A program made the position numbers and the translations under genes. This document shows positions 9,584 through 18,676 of a DNA stretch of 57,634 bases, piece after piece. The stretch covers positions 1 to 57,634 of the forward strand of contig NZ_JAHKPV010000001.1 in the NCBI RefSeq assembly GCF_018860765.1, in the 5' to 3' direction. The DNA is from Marinobacter salexigens (GTDB taxonomy: Bacteria > Pseudomonadota > Gammaproteobacteria > Pseudomonadales > Oleiphilaceae). Each line of letters starts with the position of its first letter. The stretch's first letter is position 1. The notes beneath the pieces were generated by a model. The model had not been told where the DNA came from. It worked only from the letters and a program-made list of their open reading frames with translations, and did no database searches.

Positions 9584-10372
9584 ATCAAACACTACACTCG
9601 CCCTCAGGTCCTTGTTCTCTCTGGCCTTGACCCTTCCGGTGGCGCCGGAATACAGGCTGACATTCAGGCCATCACCTCTCTGGGTTGCCACCCACTACCG
9701 GTACTCACCTGCCTGACCGTTCAAGACACCCGGAATGTTTACGGTGCTGAAGCCATTGACGCGGAACTCATTCGCAAACAACTGCGATGCATTGCTGAGG
9801 ATGCCCCCATTCATGCGGTGAAAACCGGTGCCATGGGCAACTCTGCAGTGGTCGATGTTCTGGTGGAGTTTCTTGGCCTACACCCCGACATACCGGTTAT
9901 AACTGACCCGGTGATCAAAGCGGCAGGAGGAGGCGACTTGGCGGATGACGAGTTGCTCGCCACCATGAAAGCAAGGCTATTCCCGCTGACTGAGATGATC
10001 ACGCCGAATGGCATAGAGCTGACGCTCCTCGGAGAGAGTGATGACCCAGGCGAGGCTGCGCGCAAACTGCTAGCAAGTGGCTGCGCTTCGGTGCTTGCAA
10101 CCGGAGGGCATGGATTAGGTGTTCGAATCACCAACACTCTCTACAACCACTCGCCTACGCCCATGTCGTGGGAAATTGAGCGTATTGGCGAGGAGTATCA
10201 TGGCACCGGCTGCACACTTGCAGCAGCGATTGCGGCGGGCCGGGCTCTGGGGCTATCGCCCCGCGCGGCTATCTCTCAGGCGCAGAATTACGTGCACCGC
10301 GCCATATTGCACGCTCTTGAGGTAGGTAAAGGCCAACCGGTGCCGGACCGAGGTATCCTGTGGGAACGGTAA
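9584..10372 (+). CDS. thiD: Hydroxymethylpyrimidine (phosphate) kinase ThiD, apparent ATC start
   Basis: Phosphorylates HMP and HMP-phosphate for thiamine synthesis. The family start LSGLDPSGGAGIQAD and the substrate-site VKTGAM are intact, as is the C-terminal GTGCTLAAAIAAG. The frame is open from 9572 after a stop at 9569, and the first ATG, GTG or TTG is at 9818, which would delete the N-terminal third. An ATC at 9584 followed by AAACACTAC lies eight bases after a GGAG ribosome site (9572-9575) and gives 262 residues, normal for ThiD. I therefore take ATC as the start, or a recent ATG-to-ATC change. It is 12 bases after hemJ and overlaps thiE by 13. Confidence 0.85.
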   Translation: MKHYTRPQVLVLSGLDPSGGAGIQADIQAITSLGCHPLPVLTCLTVQDTRNVYGAEAIDAELIRKQLRCIAEDAPIHAVKTGAMGNSAVVDVLVEFLGLHPDIPVITDPVIKAAGGGDLADDELLATMKARLFPLTEMITPNGIELTLLGESDDPGEAARKLLASGCASVLATGGHGLGVRITNTLYNHSPTPMSWEIERIGEEYHGTGCTLAAAIAAGRALGLSPRAAISQAQNYVHRAILHALEVGKGQPVPDRGILWER

Positions 10373-11016
10373 GAACACGCATCCCCATCGGACTCTACGC
10401 CATCACTGACAGACAGCTTACCCCTCCGGACACCTTGATGGCCTCAGTGGAGGCAGCCCTCCTTGGCGGTGCAGTAATGGTACAATACCGCGAGAAATCG
10501 TCACCCATGGCGCAACGTCTGGCCCAAGCCAGGAACCTGCAGTCCCTATGCGCCGCCGCAGGCGCGCCATTGCTCATTAACGATGATGTTGAGCTTGCAA
10601 AGCGCGTGGGTGCAGCGGGTGTACACCTTGGCCAAACCGACAGCTCTGCAACCGAGGCCCGCCAACGGCTCGGCGATGATGCAATTATCGGCATTACCTG
10701 CCATGACGATCTTTTTTTGGCCAAGGCTGCCGCGGCAGCAGGTGCAAACTATCTGGCTTTCGGCCGTTTTTTTACCTCATCAACCAAACCGGAAGCTCCA
10801 GTGGCTTCGGCCGACATTCTAGCTAAAGCAAAGAGTTTTAATCGGCCGGTTACAGCCATTGGCGGCATCACCACAGACAATGGCGCACTCCTGATTCAAG
10901 CAGGCGCAGATCTATTAGCTGTTGTTGGCGGGCTCTTCGGGGGCAGCCCCGAAGCCACGGAACAGAAAGCGAAGACATTCCAAAGGCTGTTTGCCAGCCA
11001 CCACCCACTTTTTTAA
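10360..11016 (+). CDS. thiE: Thiamine-phosphate synthase
   Basis: Joins HMP pyrophosphate and thiazole phosphate to make thiamine phosphate. The 218-residue TIM barrel shows QYREK (pyrophosphate site), LLINDDVELA, GVHLGQTD and the C-terminal AIGGIT phosphate loop. The GTG start (10360) overlaps the end of thiD by 13 bases and has a GAGG ribosome site just upstream, so the two thiamine proteins are probably translationally coupled. hemL follows after 26 bases. Confidence 0.94.
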   Translation: MGTVRTRIPIGLYAITDRQLTPPDTLMASVEAALLGGAVMVQYREKSSPMAQRLAQARNLQSLCAAAGAPLLINDDVELAKRVGAAGVHLGQTDSSATEARQRLGDDAIIGITCHDDLFLAKAAAAAGANYLAFGRFFTSSTKPEAPVASADILAKAKSFNRPVTAIGGITTDNGALLIQAGADLLAVVGGLFGGSPEATEQKAKTFQRLFASHHPLF

Positions 11017-11042
11017 CTCCCAAATAACAGGAGCTATTACAC

Positions 11043-12323
11043 ATGACAAATTCCGAAACCCTGTTTGAGCAGGCGCAAAAGTACATTCCCGGCGGTGTTA
11101 ACTCCCCCGTGCGCGCGTTCCGAGGCGTGGGCGGCACACCTCTCTTTTTTAAGCACGCTGAAGGCGCCTACCTGTACGACGAGGATGGTCAGCGTTACAT
11201 CGATTACATTGGCTCCTGGGGGCCGATGATTCTTGGCCACTCAGACCAGCGTATCAAAGATGCCTTGCACGCTCAGGTGGATCTTGGCGTTGGATATGGC
11301 GCGCCCACCTCGCTTGAAACTGATATGGCCCGCAAAGTTTGCGAGTTAGTACCCTCTATAGAGCTCGTGCGCATGGTGAACTCCGGTACCGAAGCGACCA
11401 TGAGCGCCATTCGTCTGGCTCGTGGCTATACGGGCCGCGACAAGATCGTAAAGTTTGAGGGCTGCTATCACGGGCACGTCGACTCCCTACTTGTGAAGGC
11501 AGGTTCTGGCGCACTAACCCTCGGTGTACCCAACTCACCCGGCATTCCCGGCAGCCTAGCCGAGCTAACCCTAACGTTGGACTTCAACGACATAGACGGC
11601 GTTAGGGAAACCTTCAAAGAAATGGGCGATCAAATTGCCGCCATCATTGTGGAGCCGGTCGCAGGCAACATGAACTGCATCCCGGCGGTCCCGGGGTTCC
11701 TAGAGGCGCTTCGGGAAGTCTGTGACGAGCATGGCACGGTTCTAATTTTTGATGAGGTTATGTCCGGGTTTAGGGTTGCCTTGGGCGGAGCTCAGGAGTT
11801 GTATGGCGTGACTCCGGATTTGACCGCCCTAGGAAAGGTAATCGGCGGCGGGCTGCCTGTCGGTGCCTTTGGCGGAAAGCGAGAGATCATGGAACACATC
11901 GCCCCCCTTGGACCGGTTTATCAGGCTGGCACACTCAGCGGTAACCCACTGGCCATGAGCGCTGGCCTTGCCACACTCAACGCTATTTCTGAGCCCGGTT
12001 TTCACGACCGCCTCACCAAAAAAACTGTAGCATTGCGAGACGGTTTGAAGGCAGCTGCAGACGCCACGGGTATTCCGCTGGCTGTTCAGGGTGCGGGCGC
12101 GATGTTCGGATTTTTCTTCACTGAAGAGCCCAGCATTACACGCTTCGACCAAGTAATGGACTGCGATACAGAGCGCTTCAAAAAGTTCTTCCAAGGGATG
12201 CTTAAAGAAGGCGTATACCTTGCCCCATCAGCGTTTGAAGCAGGATTCACCAGCGCAGCCCTAACGGATGAAGATATCGCCGATACGATTAAAGCGGCGA
12301 AAAAAGTCATGGCTACCCTCTGA
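11043..12323 (+). CDS. hemL: Glutamate-1-semialdehyde 2,1-aminomutase
   Basis: A PLP enzyme forming 5-aminolevulinate, the committed heme precursor in the C5 pathway. The 426-residue protein starts at an ATG after an AGGAG ribosome site. It has the conserved [13 protein letters not shown] (14-26), NSGTEA (113-118) and the PLP lysine in [17 protein letters not shown] (K265). It is the last gene of the ClC-hemJ-thiD-thiE-hemL run, so heme supply is bracketed by the first-stage aminomutase and the late oxidase HemJ. Confidence 0.97.
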   Translation: MTNSETLFEQAQKYIPGGVNSPVRAFRGVGGTPLFFKHAEGAYLYDEDGQRYIDYIGSWGPMILGHSDQRIKDALHAQVDLGVGYGAPTSLETDMARKVCELVPSIELVRMVNSGTEATMSAIRLARGYTGRDKIVKFEGCYHGHVDSLLVKAGSGALTLGVPNSPGIPGSLAELTLTLDFNDIDGVRETFKEMGDQIAAIIVEPVAGNMNCIPAVPGFLEALREVCDEHGTVLIFDEVMSGFRVALGGAQELYGVTPDLTALGKVIGGGLPVGAFGGKREIMEHIAPLGPVYQAGTLSGNPLAMSAGLATLNAISEPGFHDRLTKKTVALRDGLKAAADATGIPLAVQGAGAMFGFFFTEEPSITRFDQVMDCDTERFKKFFQGMLKEGVYLAPSAFEAGFTSAALTDEDIADTIKAAKKVMATL

Positions 12324-12666
12324 AGAAGTAGATAAGCAATATTCTGGACAGGCTCCCGGAAGGATTTATCGAATTGATAGACCCTTCCGTGCCTGATTCG
12401 AGACGCCCTTCACACTTTAACCACTATTAAATCAACTTAGCCTCTTCTGCCGTTGACTTGCCACGCTCGCTGATCAAATTATAGCCATATCTCACGAGAG
12501 ATGATCTGCTGGCACAAACTTAACAAATATAATTCCAGTAGCACCGAGCAGAGGCCCATAGTCAAAGCACTAATGCGTTTGGCTTAAGCATGCAGTATCT
12601 GTAACAGCTCGTTAGGTTGAGCCGCAGTTTGAATAACAAACATAAACTCAAGCTGTAGGAAGAACA
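12324..12666. other. 343-bp intergenic gap between hemL and the lipase gene
   Basis: I see no gene here. A 7-bp inverted repeat, CGGAAGG (12357-12363) and CCTTCCG (12383-12389), has a loop of about 19 bases but no following T run, so it is not a convincing terminator. The right end supplies the lipase ribosome site (AGGAAG before the ATG). The remainder is AT-richer than the genes and probably holds the lipase promoter. Confidence 0.6.
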
Positions 12667-13584
12667 ATGAAACTTTGGATCAAAACACTAGCTCTGGTTG
12701 TGACCATAGCCTGGTCAGCACCCTCTGCCGCATGGTGGTGGAAAAAGCCTTCCAATTACGCCGATACCCGTTATCCAGTGGTACTGGTTCACGGTATGTT
12801 TGGCTTCGATTCTATTATTGGCGTGGACTACTGGTACGGCATCGCAGAGGATCTGCGCAAGAATGGAGCGGATGTTTATACAACCGTGGTTCCAGCTCTT
12901 GATAGCACCATTGCCCGTGGCGAAGCCTTGTTACCGCAAGTTGAGGCGATTGCCGCCGTTCATGGCAAGGTGAACCTAATTGGCCACAGTCACGGTGGAC
13001 CAACCGCCCGTTATATTTCCCGGGTACGGCCAGATCTGGTGGCCTCAGTTACATCCGTTGGCTCGCCCCATAAAGGCTCTCCAGTTGCAGATGTCATTGT
13101 TGAGTCTCCCGCAAGTAGCCTTGCAAACACCTTGGGCGATGCACTCGGCGGCCTGATCGATTTAATCTCTGGCGGCGGATACGATCAAAGCATGCAGGCA
13201 AGCTTGCAGTCGCTTTCAACCCAAGGCAGCGCAGAGTTCAATAATTTCGCACCCGCAGGCATCCCGACAAGCGCCTGTGGAGAAGGAGCAAGCTCGGCAA
13301 ACGGAGTGCGCTTTTACTCCTGGGGCGGCACTGGCGTTGTAACAAACCTCTTGGACCCGTCTGACGCATTGCTCACCATCACTAGTGCGGCGTTCAACTT
13401 CAGCGCCAACGACGGCATGGTCGGGCGTTGCAGCACCCACTTTGGCAAGATTATCCGCGACAATTACTTCATGAACCATCTTGATGAAGTAAATCAGGCA
13501 CTGGGGCTGCACAGCTTGTTTGAGACAGACCCGAAAGCTGTCTTTAAGCAGCATGTAAACCGGCTGAAAAACGCTGGTCTATAA
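12667..13584 (+). CDS. Secreted triacylglycerol lipase (Pseudomonas family I type)
   Basis: An alpha/beta hydrolase with a signal peptide (about residues 1-22, ending PSAA). The mature part opens YPVVLVHGMFGFD, the oxyanion region. The nucleophile is in GHSHGG (S108), and the acid and histidine are supplied by the conserved NDGMV and HLDEVNQ segments near the C-terminus. Two cysteines (SACGEG and GRCSTH) match the disulfide of P. aeruginosa LipA. Family I.1/I.2 lipases need a dedicated foldase, usually encoded next door, but the next gene here is an unrelated one on the other strand. Confidence 0.92.
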   Translation: MKLWIKTLALVVTIAWSAPSAAWWWKKPSNYADTRYPVVLVHGMFGFDSIIGVDYWYGIAEDLRKNGADVYTTVVPALDSTIARGEALLPQVEAIAAVHGKVNLIGHSHGGPTARYISRVRPDLVASVTSVGSPHKGSPVADVIVESPASSLANTLGDALGGLIDLISGGGYDQSMQASLQSLSTQGSAEFNNFAPAGIPTSACGEGASSANGVRFYSWGGTGVVTNLLDPSDALLTITSAAFNFSANDGMVGRCSTHFGKIIRDNYFMNHLDEVNQALGLHSLFETDPKAVFKQHVNRLKNAGL

Positions 13585-13623
13585 GCAAAAATAAACCCTG
13601 CTTGGAGGTGGCTCCAGCAGGGT
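13585..13623 (-). terminator. Rho-independent terminator for the lipoprotein/PBP1b operon
   Basis: A strong hairpin, ACCCTGC (13595-13601) paired with GCAGGGT (13617-13623) plus inner TGGAG/CTCCA pairs. On the minus strand it is followed by TTTATTTTTGC. It ends the leftward operon, and the hairpin may also stop the convergent lipase transcript. Confidence 0.85.
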
Positions 13624-13653
13624 CGCTCAACACGTTTACTAGAGAGCCTGTAG

Positions 13654-14223
13654 TTAAAGGGCTGCCGCCCGCTCTTCAGCTTGACTGGCCCCTGCTACGT
13701 TACCTCGCGCTCTTCGGATATCCGCCAGCAGCAACCAACCCGCACGTTGCAGTCTGGTATCGCTACCCGCCAGAGATAACCCCTTCAACGTAAATTGCTC
13801 TGCAGGCCCCAGCTTATTGCCTGCCACATAGGCTTGCGACAATTTAAAGTAGATTTCCGCCGATCTGGGAGCGATTCTTTGAGCGCGTTCCAAGCGCACA
13901 ATGGCTCCCCCGGCATCACCACTCTTTAGTAACTTATCGGCTTCACGCACCAAGCTAAGAGCTGCTGGTGAAAGCTGTTCGCCAGTATCTTGATAGCTCG
14001 GTTTACTTCTGGGTTCGGGCCGCTGTTCGGGTTCCCCGCTGTCAGTTTGTTCGCTTTTGCGCCACACCTGATTTTGTTTTTCATCAGCCGTCTTCGGGGG
14101 TTCCGGTGTTCGGGACGAACCATCCGCAGGCACGTATATTGAGCCACTTGGGCCAGAAGCACACCCCGCTATACTTAAAAGCGCTACCAACATACCTGCA
14201 TGTAAAAAGCCTTGCCTACTCAT
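13654..14223 (-). CDS. TPR lipoprotein, probable PBP1b activator (LpoP-like)
   Basis: A 189-residue outer-membrane-type lipoprotein: basic start, hydrophobic core and lipobox SIAGC, then a polar linker to about residue 75. Two to three tetratricopeptide-like helical hairpins follow (for example AGGAIVRLERAQRIAPRSAE). Its first codons overlap the end of the PBP1b gene in an ATGA junction. In P. aeruginosa the TPR lipoprotein LpoP, encoded beside ponB, activates PBP1b. Position, lipobox and TPRs make the same role likely here, though I cannot compare sequences directly. Confidence 0.78.
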   Translation of the reverse strand: MSRQGFLHAGMLVALLSIAGCASGPSGSIYVPADGSSRTPEPPKTADEKQNQVWRKSEQTDSGEPEQRPEPRSKPSYQDTGEQLSPAALSLVREADKLLKSGDAGGAIVRLERAQRIAPRSAEIYFKLSQAYVAGNKLGPAEQFTLKGLSLAGSDTRLQRAGWLLLADIRRARGNVAGASQAEERAAAL

Positions 14224-16553
14224 TGGAACAATCCTTCAAACCAGCCTCGAATTTTCCGCTCAAGGGTACCGGAGCAAGACACTCTCTGTGTCGGCTCACT
14301 ACCCGTTATAAACGGCAGAAGGCGCGCATTATCGCAATACTCATCGGTTAATGCCTGCTTTTCGGGGTTTACCCAGTGATAACTCACGCCATCGGGCACT
14401 ACGGGTGAAAAGCCGTGTTGCGGCACCTGCGCCATAAATCGTGACCATACTGGCAAGGCTCCGGTAGCACCCGTTAGTGCGGTCGGCCCATTATCGTCAC
14501 GACCAACCCAGGCAACCGCCAATAAGTCACCGCTGAACCCGGCAAACCAAGAGTCGCGGCCATCATCGGTTGTTCCGGTTTTACCAGCCAGTGTTAACTC
14601 CTTTGGCACGGAATAATAGGCTGAGCGGCCAGTGCCCTCTTGCATAGTTTCCTGCATTGCGTATTGCACCAGATGTACCGCCGCCGGGTCTGCAACCTGA
14701 TCCACTTCCAGACTATAGCGCGACAGTGCCTCGCCACCGGGGCCCGTTACTTCTCTTATGGTGCGTAAGGGCGTATTGAACCCCGAGGTCGCCAACCCTT
14801 GATAGATTTGAGCAACGGTTACCGGGCTCATGGCAACCGAGCCTAACAACATTGAGGGATAGTCAGAGATGGGTGTGACAACACCAAATGCCCGTAAGGT
14901 TTTGCTAACAGCCGGAATGCCAACGTCCAGTCCGACCCGCACTGCTGGCAGGTTATAAGACTTCGAAAGAGCACGATGCAGAGGGACTTCGCCCCGCTCT
15001 TCGCCATCGTAATTCTTCGGCTGCCAGCGCCGACCATCGTCAAATTCAAGGGTGAATGGCTTATCCAGTACCGGCGTCATGAGGGTGTAGCGATCCGGCT
15101 GTTCCAAAGCGGTCAGATAGGTAAAAGGTTTAATCAGTGATCCTATCGGACGGTTAGCGTCCAAGGCCCGATTGAATCCGGCGTACTGGGGGTCTTTTCC
15201 GCCAACGAGCGCCAGAACTTCACCTGTATCTTTGGCGGTAACCACAAGAGTCGCTTCCAGAGCTTTGGCGGTCTTGCCTTTTGCCAGCCGAGGCAAGGTG
15301 TCCGTAACAGCATACTCAGCGGCGTACTGAATAGCGGGGTTTAGCGTGGTAAAGATGCGCAGGCCTTCGCTGCGCAGATCCTGCTCCTTGTAGTCCCGAG
15401 CCAGATGCCGGCGCACCAGATCAATATAGGCAGGGTATCGGTTTTCTGAGTAGGAGGGTTTGGCGCTCACGCCAAGTGACAAGCCGCGCGCCCGTGCGGC
15501 CTTTGAAGCATCGACAAGGCCTGCGTCTTCCATCTCGCTGATCACCAAATTACGTCGCTGGGTAGCGCGCTCCGGGTGCCGCCGGGGATTGTAGTAGCTT
15601 GGCCCTTTCACCATACCCACAAGCAGGGCAATCTGGTGCACATCAAGATCTTTTAATGACTCGCCAAAATAGAATTGGCTTGCCAGCCCGAACCCATTGA
15701 TGCTGCGCCTGCCCGCCTGCCCTAAATACACTTCGTTTAGGTAGGTTTCCAGTATGTCGTCTTTCGCATAGTGAAGCTCTAGCAAGATAGACATCAAGGC
15801 CTCGTTACCCTTGCGCAACAGCGTCTGATCCCGGGTAAGGAAAAAGTTTTTCACCAACTGCTGCGTCAAAGTACTCCCACCCTGTACGACACGCCCGGCG
15901 CGCAGGTTGGCCAGCAATGCACGCCCGATGGAAGCCGGTGCGATTCCGAAATGGTCGTAGAACTTACGGTCTTCCACAGCCATTAGCGCCTTGGGCAGCA
16001 ATGCTGGGACTTCATCGAGCCGAACTAAAATACGATCTTCCTTGTGTGCCGGATATATACCGCCAATGCGAGCAGGCTCAAGTCTCACTATGGCTGAGTT
16101 GTCACCGGCGGACACACGAAAGTCCTGAATTCGGTCACTGTAGATATTTAAAGAAAGCTTTCTTCTGGGTTCTACGCCATCAGGGAAGCGAAACCCGCGG
16201 GTGCTAATAACAAAGTGGCCACCATTGCGCCGATAACTCCCCGGCTTTGTTCCGTCCCCCTTACGATAACCCGAGAGCGCCAACTCCCGCTCCAGCGCTC
16301 CTGAACTCAAGCCCGCGCCGTCGTATAACTCCAGAGGCCGCGCATACACCCGAGAAGGCACCTCGAAGCGCCGTCCCTCAAACCGGGACGTAACCACCGC
16401 ATCAAGGTAAACCATCCAGCATGCGAGCAGCACAGCGCCAATGGCAAACACTCGTATAAACAGTTTCCAGAACCGGGGGCGACGTTCGCTTCGGCCATTT
16501 TTTCTCTGTGGCTTTCTACTGGGCTTTTTTGCAGAGGGGCTGTTTTTTTTCAT
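14220..16553 (-). CDS. mrcB: Bifunctional penicillin-binding protein 1b
   Basis: A class A PBP that polymerises glycan and cross-links peptides on the periplasmic face of the inner membrane. After a very basic N-terminus and one transmembrane helix come a UB2H-like region and the GT51 transglycosylase motifs EDRKFYDHFGI and GGSTLTQQLVKNFFL. The transpeptidase carries SLIK (SxxK), SYN and KTGT. The frame extends to a TTG at 16595, but the ATG at 16553 (MKKN, 777 residues) gives the usual beginning. A TATAAT lies only seven bases before it, so the message may be nearly leaderless. It is followed by the LpoP-like gene with a four-base overlap. Confidence 0.95.
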   Translation of the reverse strand: MKKNSPSAKKPSRKPQRKNGRSERRPRFWKLFIRVFAIGAVLLACWMVYLDAVVTSRFEGRRFEVPSRVYARPLELYDGAGLSSGALERELALSGYRKGDGTKPGSYRRNGGHFVISTRGFRFPDGVEPRRKLSLNIYSDRIQDFRVSAGDNSAIVRLEPARIGGIYPAHKEDRILVRLDEVPALLPKALMAVEDRKFYDHFGIAPASIGRALLANLRAGRVVQGGSTLTQQLVKNFFLTRDQTLLRKGNEALMSILLELHYAKDDILETYLNEVYLGQAGRRSINGFGLASQFYFGESLKDLDVHQIALLVGMVKGPSYYNPRRHPERATQRRNLVISEMEDAGLVDASKAARARGLSLGVSAKPSYSENRYPAYIDLVRRHLARDYKEQDLRSEGLRIFTTLNPAIQYAAEYAVTDTLPRLAKGKTAKALEATLVVTAKDTGEVLALVGGKDPQYAGFNRALDANRPIGSLIKPFTYLTALEQPDRYTLMTPVLDKPFTLEFDDGRRWQPKNYDGEERGEVPLHRALSKSYNLPAVRVGLDVGIPAVSKTLRAFGVVTPISDYPSMLLGSVAMSPVTVAQIYQGLATSGFNTPLRTIREVTGPGGEALSRYSLEVDQVADPAAVHLVQYAMQETMQEGTGRSAYYSVPKELTLAGKTGTTDDGRDSWFAGFSGDLLAVAWVGRDDNGPTALTGATGALPVWSRFMAQVPQHGFSPVVPDGVSYHWVNPEKQALTDEYCDNARLLPFITGSEPTQRVSCSGTLERKIRGWFEGLFQ

Positions 16554-16559
16554 GGGAGG

Positions 16560-16565
16560 ATTATA
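16560..16565 (-). promoter_or_regulatory. Perfect -10 hexamer just before the mrcB start
   Basis: The minus strand reads TATAAT six bases before the ATG of mrcB. No convincing -35 or Shine-Dalgarno sequence accompanies it. If used, transcription would start at or within a base or two of the ATG. Confidence 0.35.
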
Positions 16566-16673
16566 ACGAAGCCGACACAAGATAAGGCAGGCCAACTATG
16601 TGTTATTTCTGTAACCTGCCCGTTATGATAGAGCAATAAGAATCAATGAGTTCAGGGAAGCGAGGAGCACACC

Positions 16674-18251
16674 GTGAGTGAAACATCCCCAGGCAGTCTG
16701 TTACTGGCATTGCAAAACCCAGCGCTATACCACCATCCTGTGGATGGATTTCAAATTATCGAAACTCATATCTCTCAGGTGATTCTGACGGGGCAGTATG
16801 CGTATAAGATCAAAAAACCCATGGATTTCGGGTTTCTTGATTTCTCCACACTGCAGCGCCGCAAACACTTTTGCGAAGAAGAGCTGCGCCTGAACCGTCG
16901 TCTGGCGGAGCCGCTTTACCTTGAAGTACTCCCAATAACCGGAACTCCGGAAAAACCGGTCATTGGCGGTGATGGAGAGCCTTTTGAATACATGCTGAAA
17001 ATGCGCCAGTTCCGCCAGAACCAATTGTTTGACCAGCAGCAGGAATCCGGTGAGTTAAAACCCGAGCTGCTCTCCAGCCTCGCACAACAAGTAGCCCACT
17101 TCCACGACAGCTTAGAGCCAATAACAAAGGACAAGCCGCTGGGCACGCCAGACGCCGTATTTGCGGCCATGCAGGAAAATTTTGACCAAATCCGGCCGTT
17201 GATCGACGAACCTGCCCTGACCAGCCAGCTCGACAACCTCGAGACCTGGACCCAAACCACTTTCGAGCGCCATAGAGATTTAATTGCACATCGCCGAAAT
17301 GACGGCTTTGTCCGGGAGTGCCATGGCGACCTGCACTTAGCCAACATTACCGTATACGACGGCAAGGTTACGGTTTTCGACTGCATCGAGTTCAATGAGC
17401 CTTTCCGTTGGATTGATGTGATAAACGATCTGGCGTTTTTGTTAATGGATCTGGAGTCTCGAGGTGAGTCAGCTCTAGCGAACCTAGTTCTGAATACGTA
17501 TCTGGAATACAGGGACGACTTCAACGCTCTCCCTCTGCTACCTTTATACAAGACATACCGGGCACTTGTGCGGGCAAAGATTGCCTTGTTTACCATGGCC
17601 AACCCGTCTCTGAGCGCACAAGAAAAAGAAAACCTGATGCAGCATTACCGTGATTATGCCCAGCTAGCCGAAGACTACAGCAGCATACCGAATCGCTACC
17701 TGCTGGCCACCGTAGGCCTCTCGGCCAGCGGAAAAACCTGCGTCAGCGCAGCTATGTCTGCAGAGTTGGGTCTTATTCGCCTAAGGTCAGATGTCGAGCG
17801 CAAGCGACTGCATGGGCTGACGCCTTTGGCAAACAGCAACTCTACCACCGGAGAAGGCCTATACTCCGCGGAAGCCAACGAGAAAACCTATTTACGGCTA
17901 GCGACCTTGGCCAGCGACCTTCTCGCGGCGGGCTTACCCGTTATCGCCGATGCCGCATGCCTGAAAGAAAAAGAGCGCGCGCTGTTTGCCGCCGTTGCAG
18001 AAAGCCAAGGCGTTCCTTTTGCTTTGATTCATTGCGAAGCACCTGAAGAGCTGCGCAAAGAATGGGTACGCAATCGCAAAGGCGATGCCTCTGAAGCGAC
18101 AGAAGAGCTTCTGGATGCACAAAAAGGCTGGTTTGAGCCTCTAACGATCGAAGAAAAGACCCACACGGTTCATCTGCGTAGCGATCAGGAGCACGTAGCT
18201 GAAGCGGTGGCAGATCGCATAAGACAGCATTTTGGCCTAGCATCGAAGTAG
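16674..18251 (+). CDS. Fusion of aminoglycoside-phosphotransferase-like and P-loop kinase domains
   Basis: A 525-residue two-domain protein. Residues 1 to about 330 resemble the APH/choline kinase fold, with the catalytic-loop signature CHGDLHLANI and the metal site VFDCIEFNE. The C-terminal part is an AAA/gluconate-kinase-like P-loop domain starting at about residue 343 with the Walker A GLSASGKT. The combination is a known orphan family (COG2187 plus COG0645 type) of unknown substrate; nothing here points to antibiotic resistance. The GTG start has a GAGGAG ribosome site seven bases upstream. Confidence 0.85.
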   Translation: MSETSPGSLLLALQNPALYHHPVDGFQIIETHISQVILTGQYAYKIKKPMDFGFLDFSTLQRRKHFCEEELRLNRRLAEPLYLEVLPITGTPEKPVIGGDGEPFEYMLKMRQFRQNQLFDQQQESGELKPELLSSLAQQVAHFHDSLEPITKDKPLGTPDAVFAAMQENFDQIRPLIDEPALTSQLDNLETWTQTTFERHRDLIAHRRNDGFVRECHGDLHLANITVYDGKVTVFDCIEFNEPFRWIDVINDLAFLLMDLESRGESALANLVLNTYLEYRDDFNALPLLPLYKTYRALVRAKIALFTMANPSLSAQEKENLMQHYRDYAQLAEDYSSIPNRYLLATVGLSASGKTCVSAAMSAELGLIRLRSDVERKRLHGLTPLANSNSTTGEGLYSAEANEKTYLRLATLASDLLAAGLPVIADAACLKEKERALFAAVAESQGVPFALIHCEAPEELRKEWVRNRKGDASEATEELLDAQKGWFEPLTIEEKTHTVHLRSDQEHVAEAVADRIRQHFGLASK

Positions 18252-18319
18252 CCGTTGCAAGTGGATTTCGCAGGCTATACTTCCTCAAGAACCGGTTAAA
18301 AATGCCATAAGGAAGAATC

Positions 18320-18676
18320 ATGGAAACCGACGCCGTACGCCATATTAAAGACCCGCTCTACGAAACGCTTCGCAAGGAAGATGTAGCAGCGTTCAATAAG
18401 GAAAAGCTATCGCGCACCGACCTGCCGAGCTTTGCCCATGGAGACTTCCGGGGGCTTGATTTGCGTGGGCTAGATGCCAAAGGGCTGGATCTCAGCCATG
18501 CTTACTTCCGGGGAGCGGATCTTAGGGGAGTAGACTTCAGCCACACTGACATGGAAGGTGCGAGCATTGCCGGTGCCAAAATCTCTGGGTGCTTTTTCCC
18601 CCACAGGCTGGAAGCGGACGAGATTGTAATGTCGCTGAACCACGGTACGCGGATGCGTTATAGCGCAGGTAAATGA
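18320..18676 (+). CDS. Pentapeptide repeat protein
   Basis: A 118-residue protein whose middle (about residues 42-85) is a run of pentapeptide repeats of the A(D/N)LxG type: FRGLDLRGLDAKGLDL and FRGADLRGVDFSHTDMEGA. It would fold as a short quadrilateral beta-helix. It is far shorter than gyrase-protecting Qnr or MfpA proteins, so that activity is not implied. It overlaps the following Rieske gene by four bases (ATGA), so the two are probably translated together. The function is unknown. Confidence 0.85.
   Translation: METDAVRHIKDPLYETLRKEDVAAFNKEKLSRTDLPSFAHGDFRGLDLRGLDAKGLDLSHAYFRGADLRGVDFSHTDMEGASIAGAKISGCFFPHRLEADEIVMSLNHGTRMRYSAGK

Noticed and set aside
12357..12389. Inverted repeat after hemL as a terminator
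   Set aside because: The stem is only 7 bp with a long loop, and no T run follows.
16916..17602. A 228-residue minus-strand frame inside the kinase fusion gene
   Set aside because: It is antisense to a well-supported gene, arginine- and serine-rich, and lacks domain signatures.
16674..18251. Aminoglycoside resistance from the APH-like domain
   Set aside because: The protein is the common housekeeping APH/P-loop fusion of unknown function, not a resistance kinase; context gives no sign of resistance.
18320..18676. Quinolone protection by the pentapeptide repeat protein
   Set aside because: At 118 residues with about nine repeats it is too short to mimic DNA in the way Qnr or MfpA proteins do.
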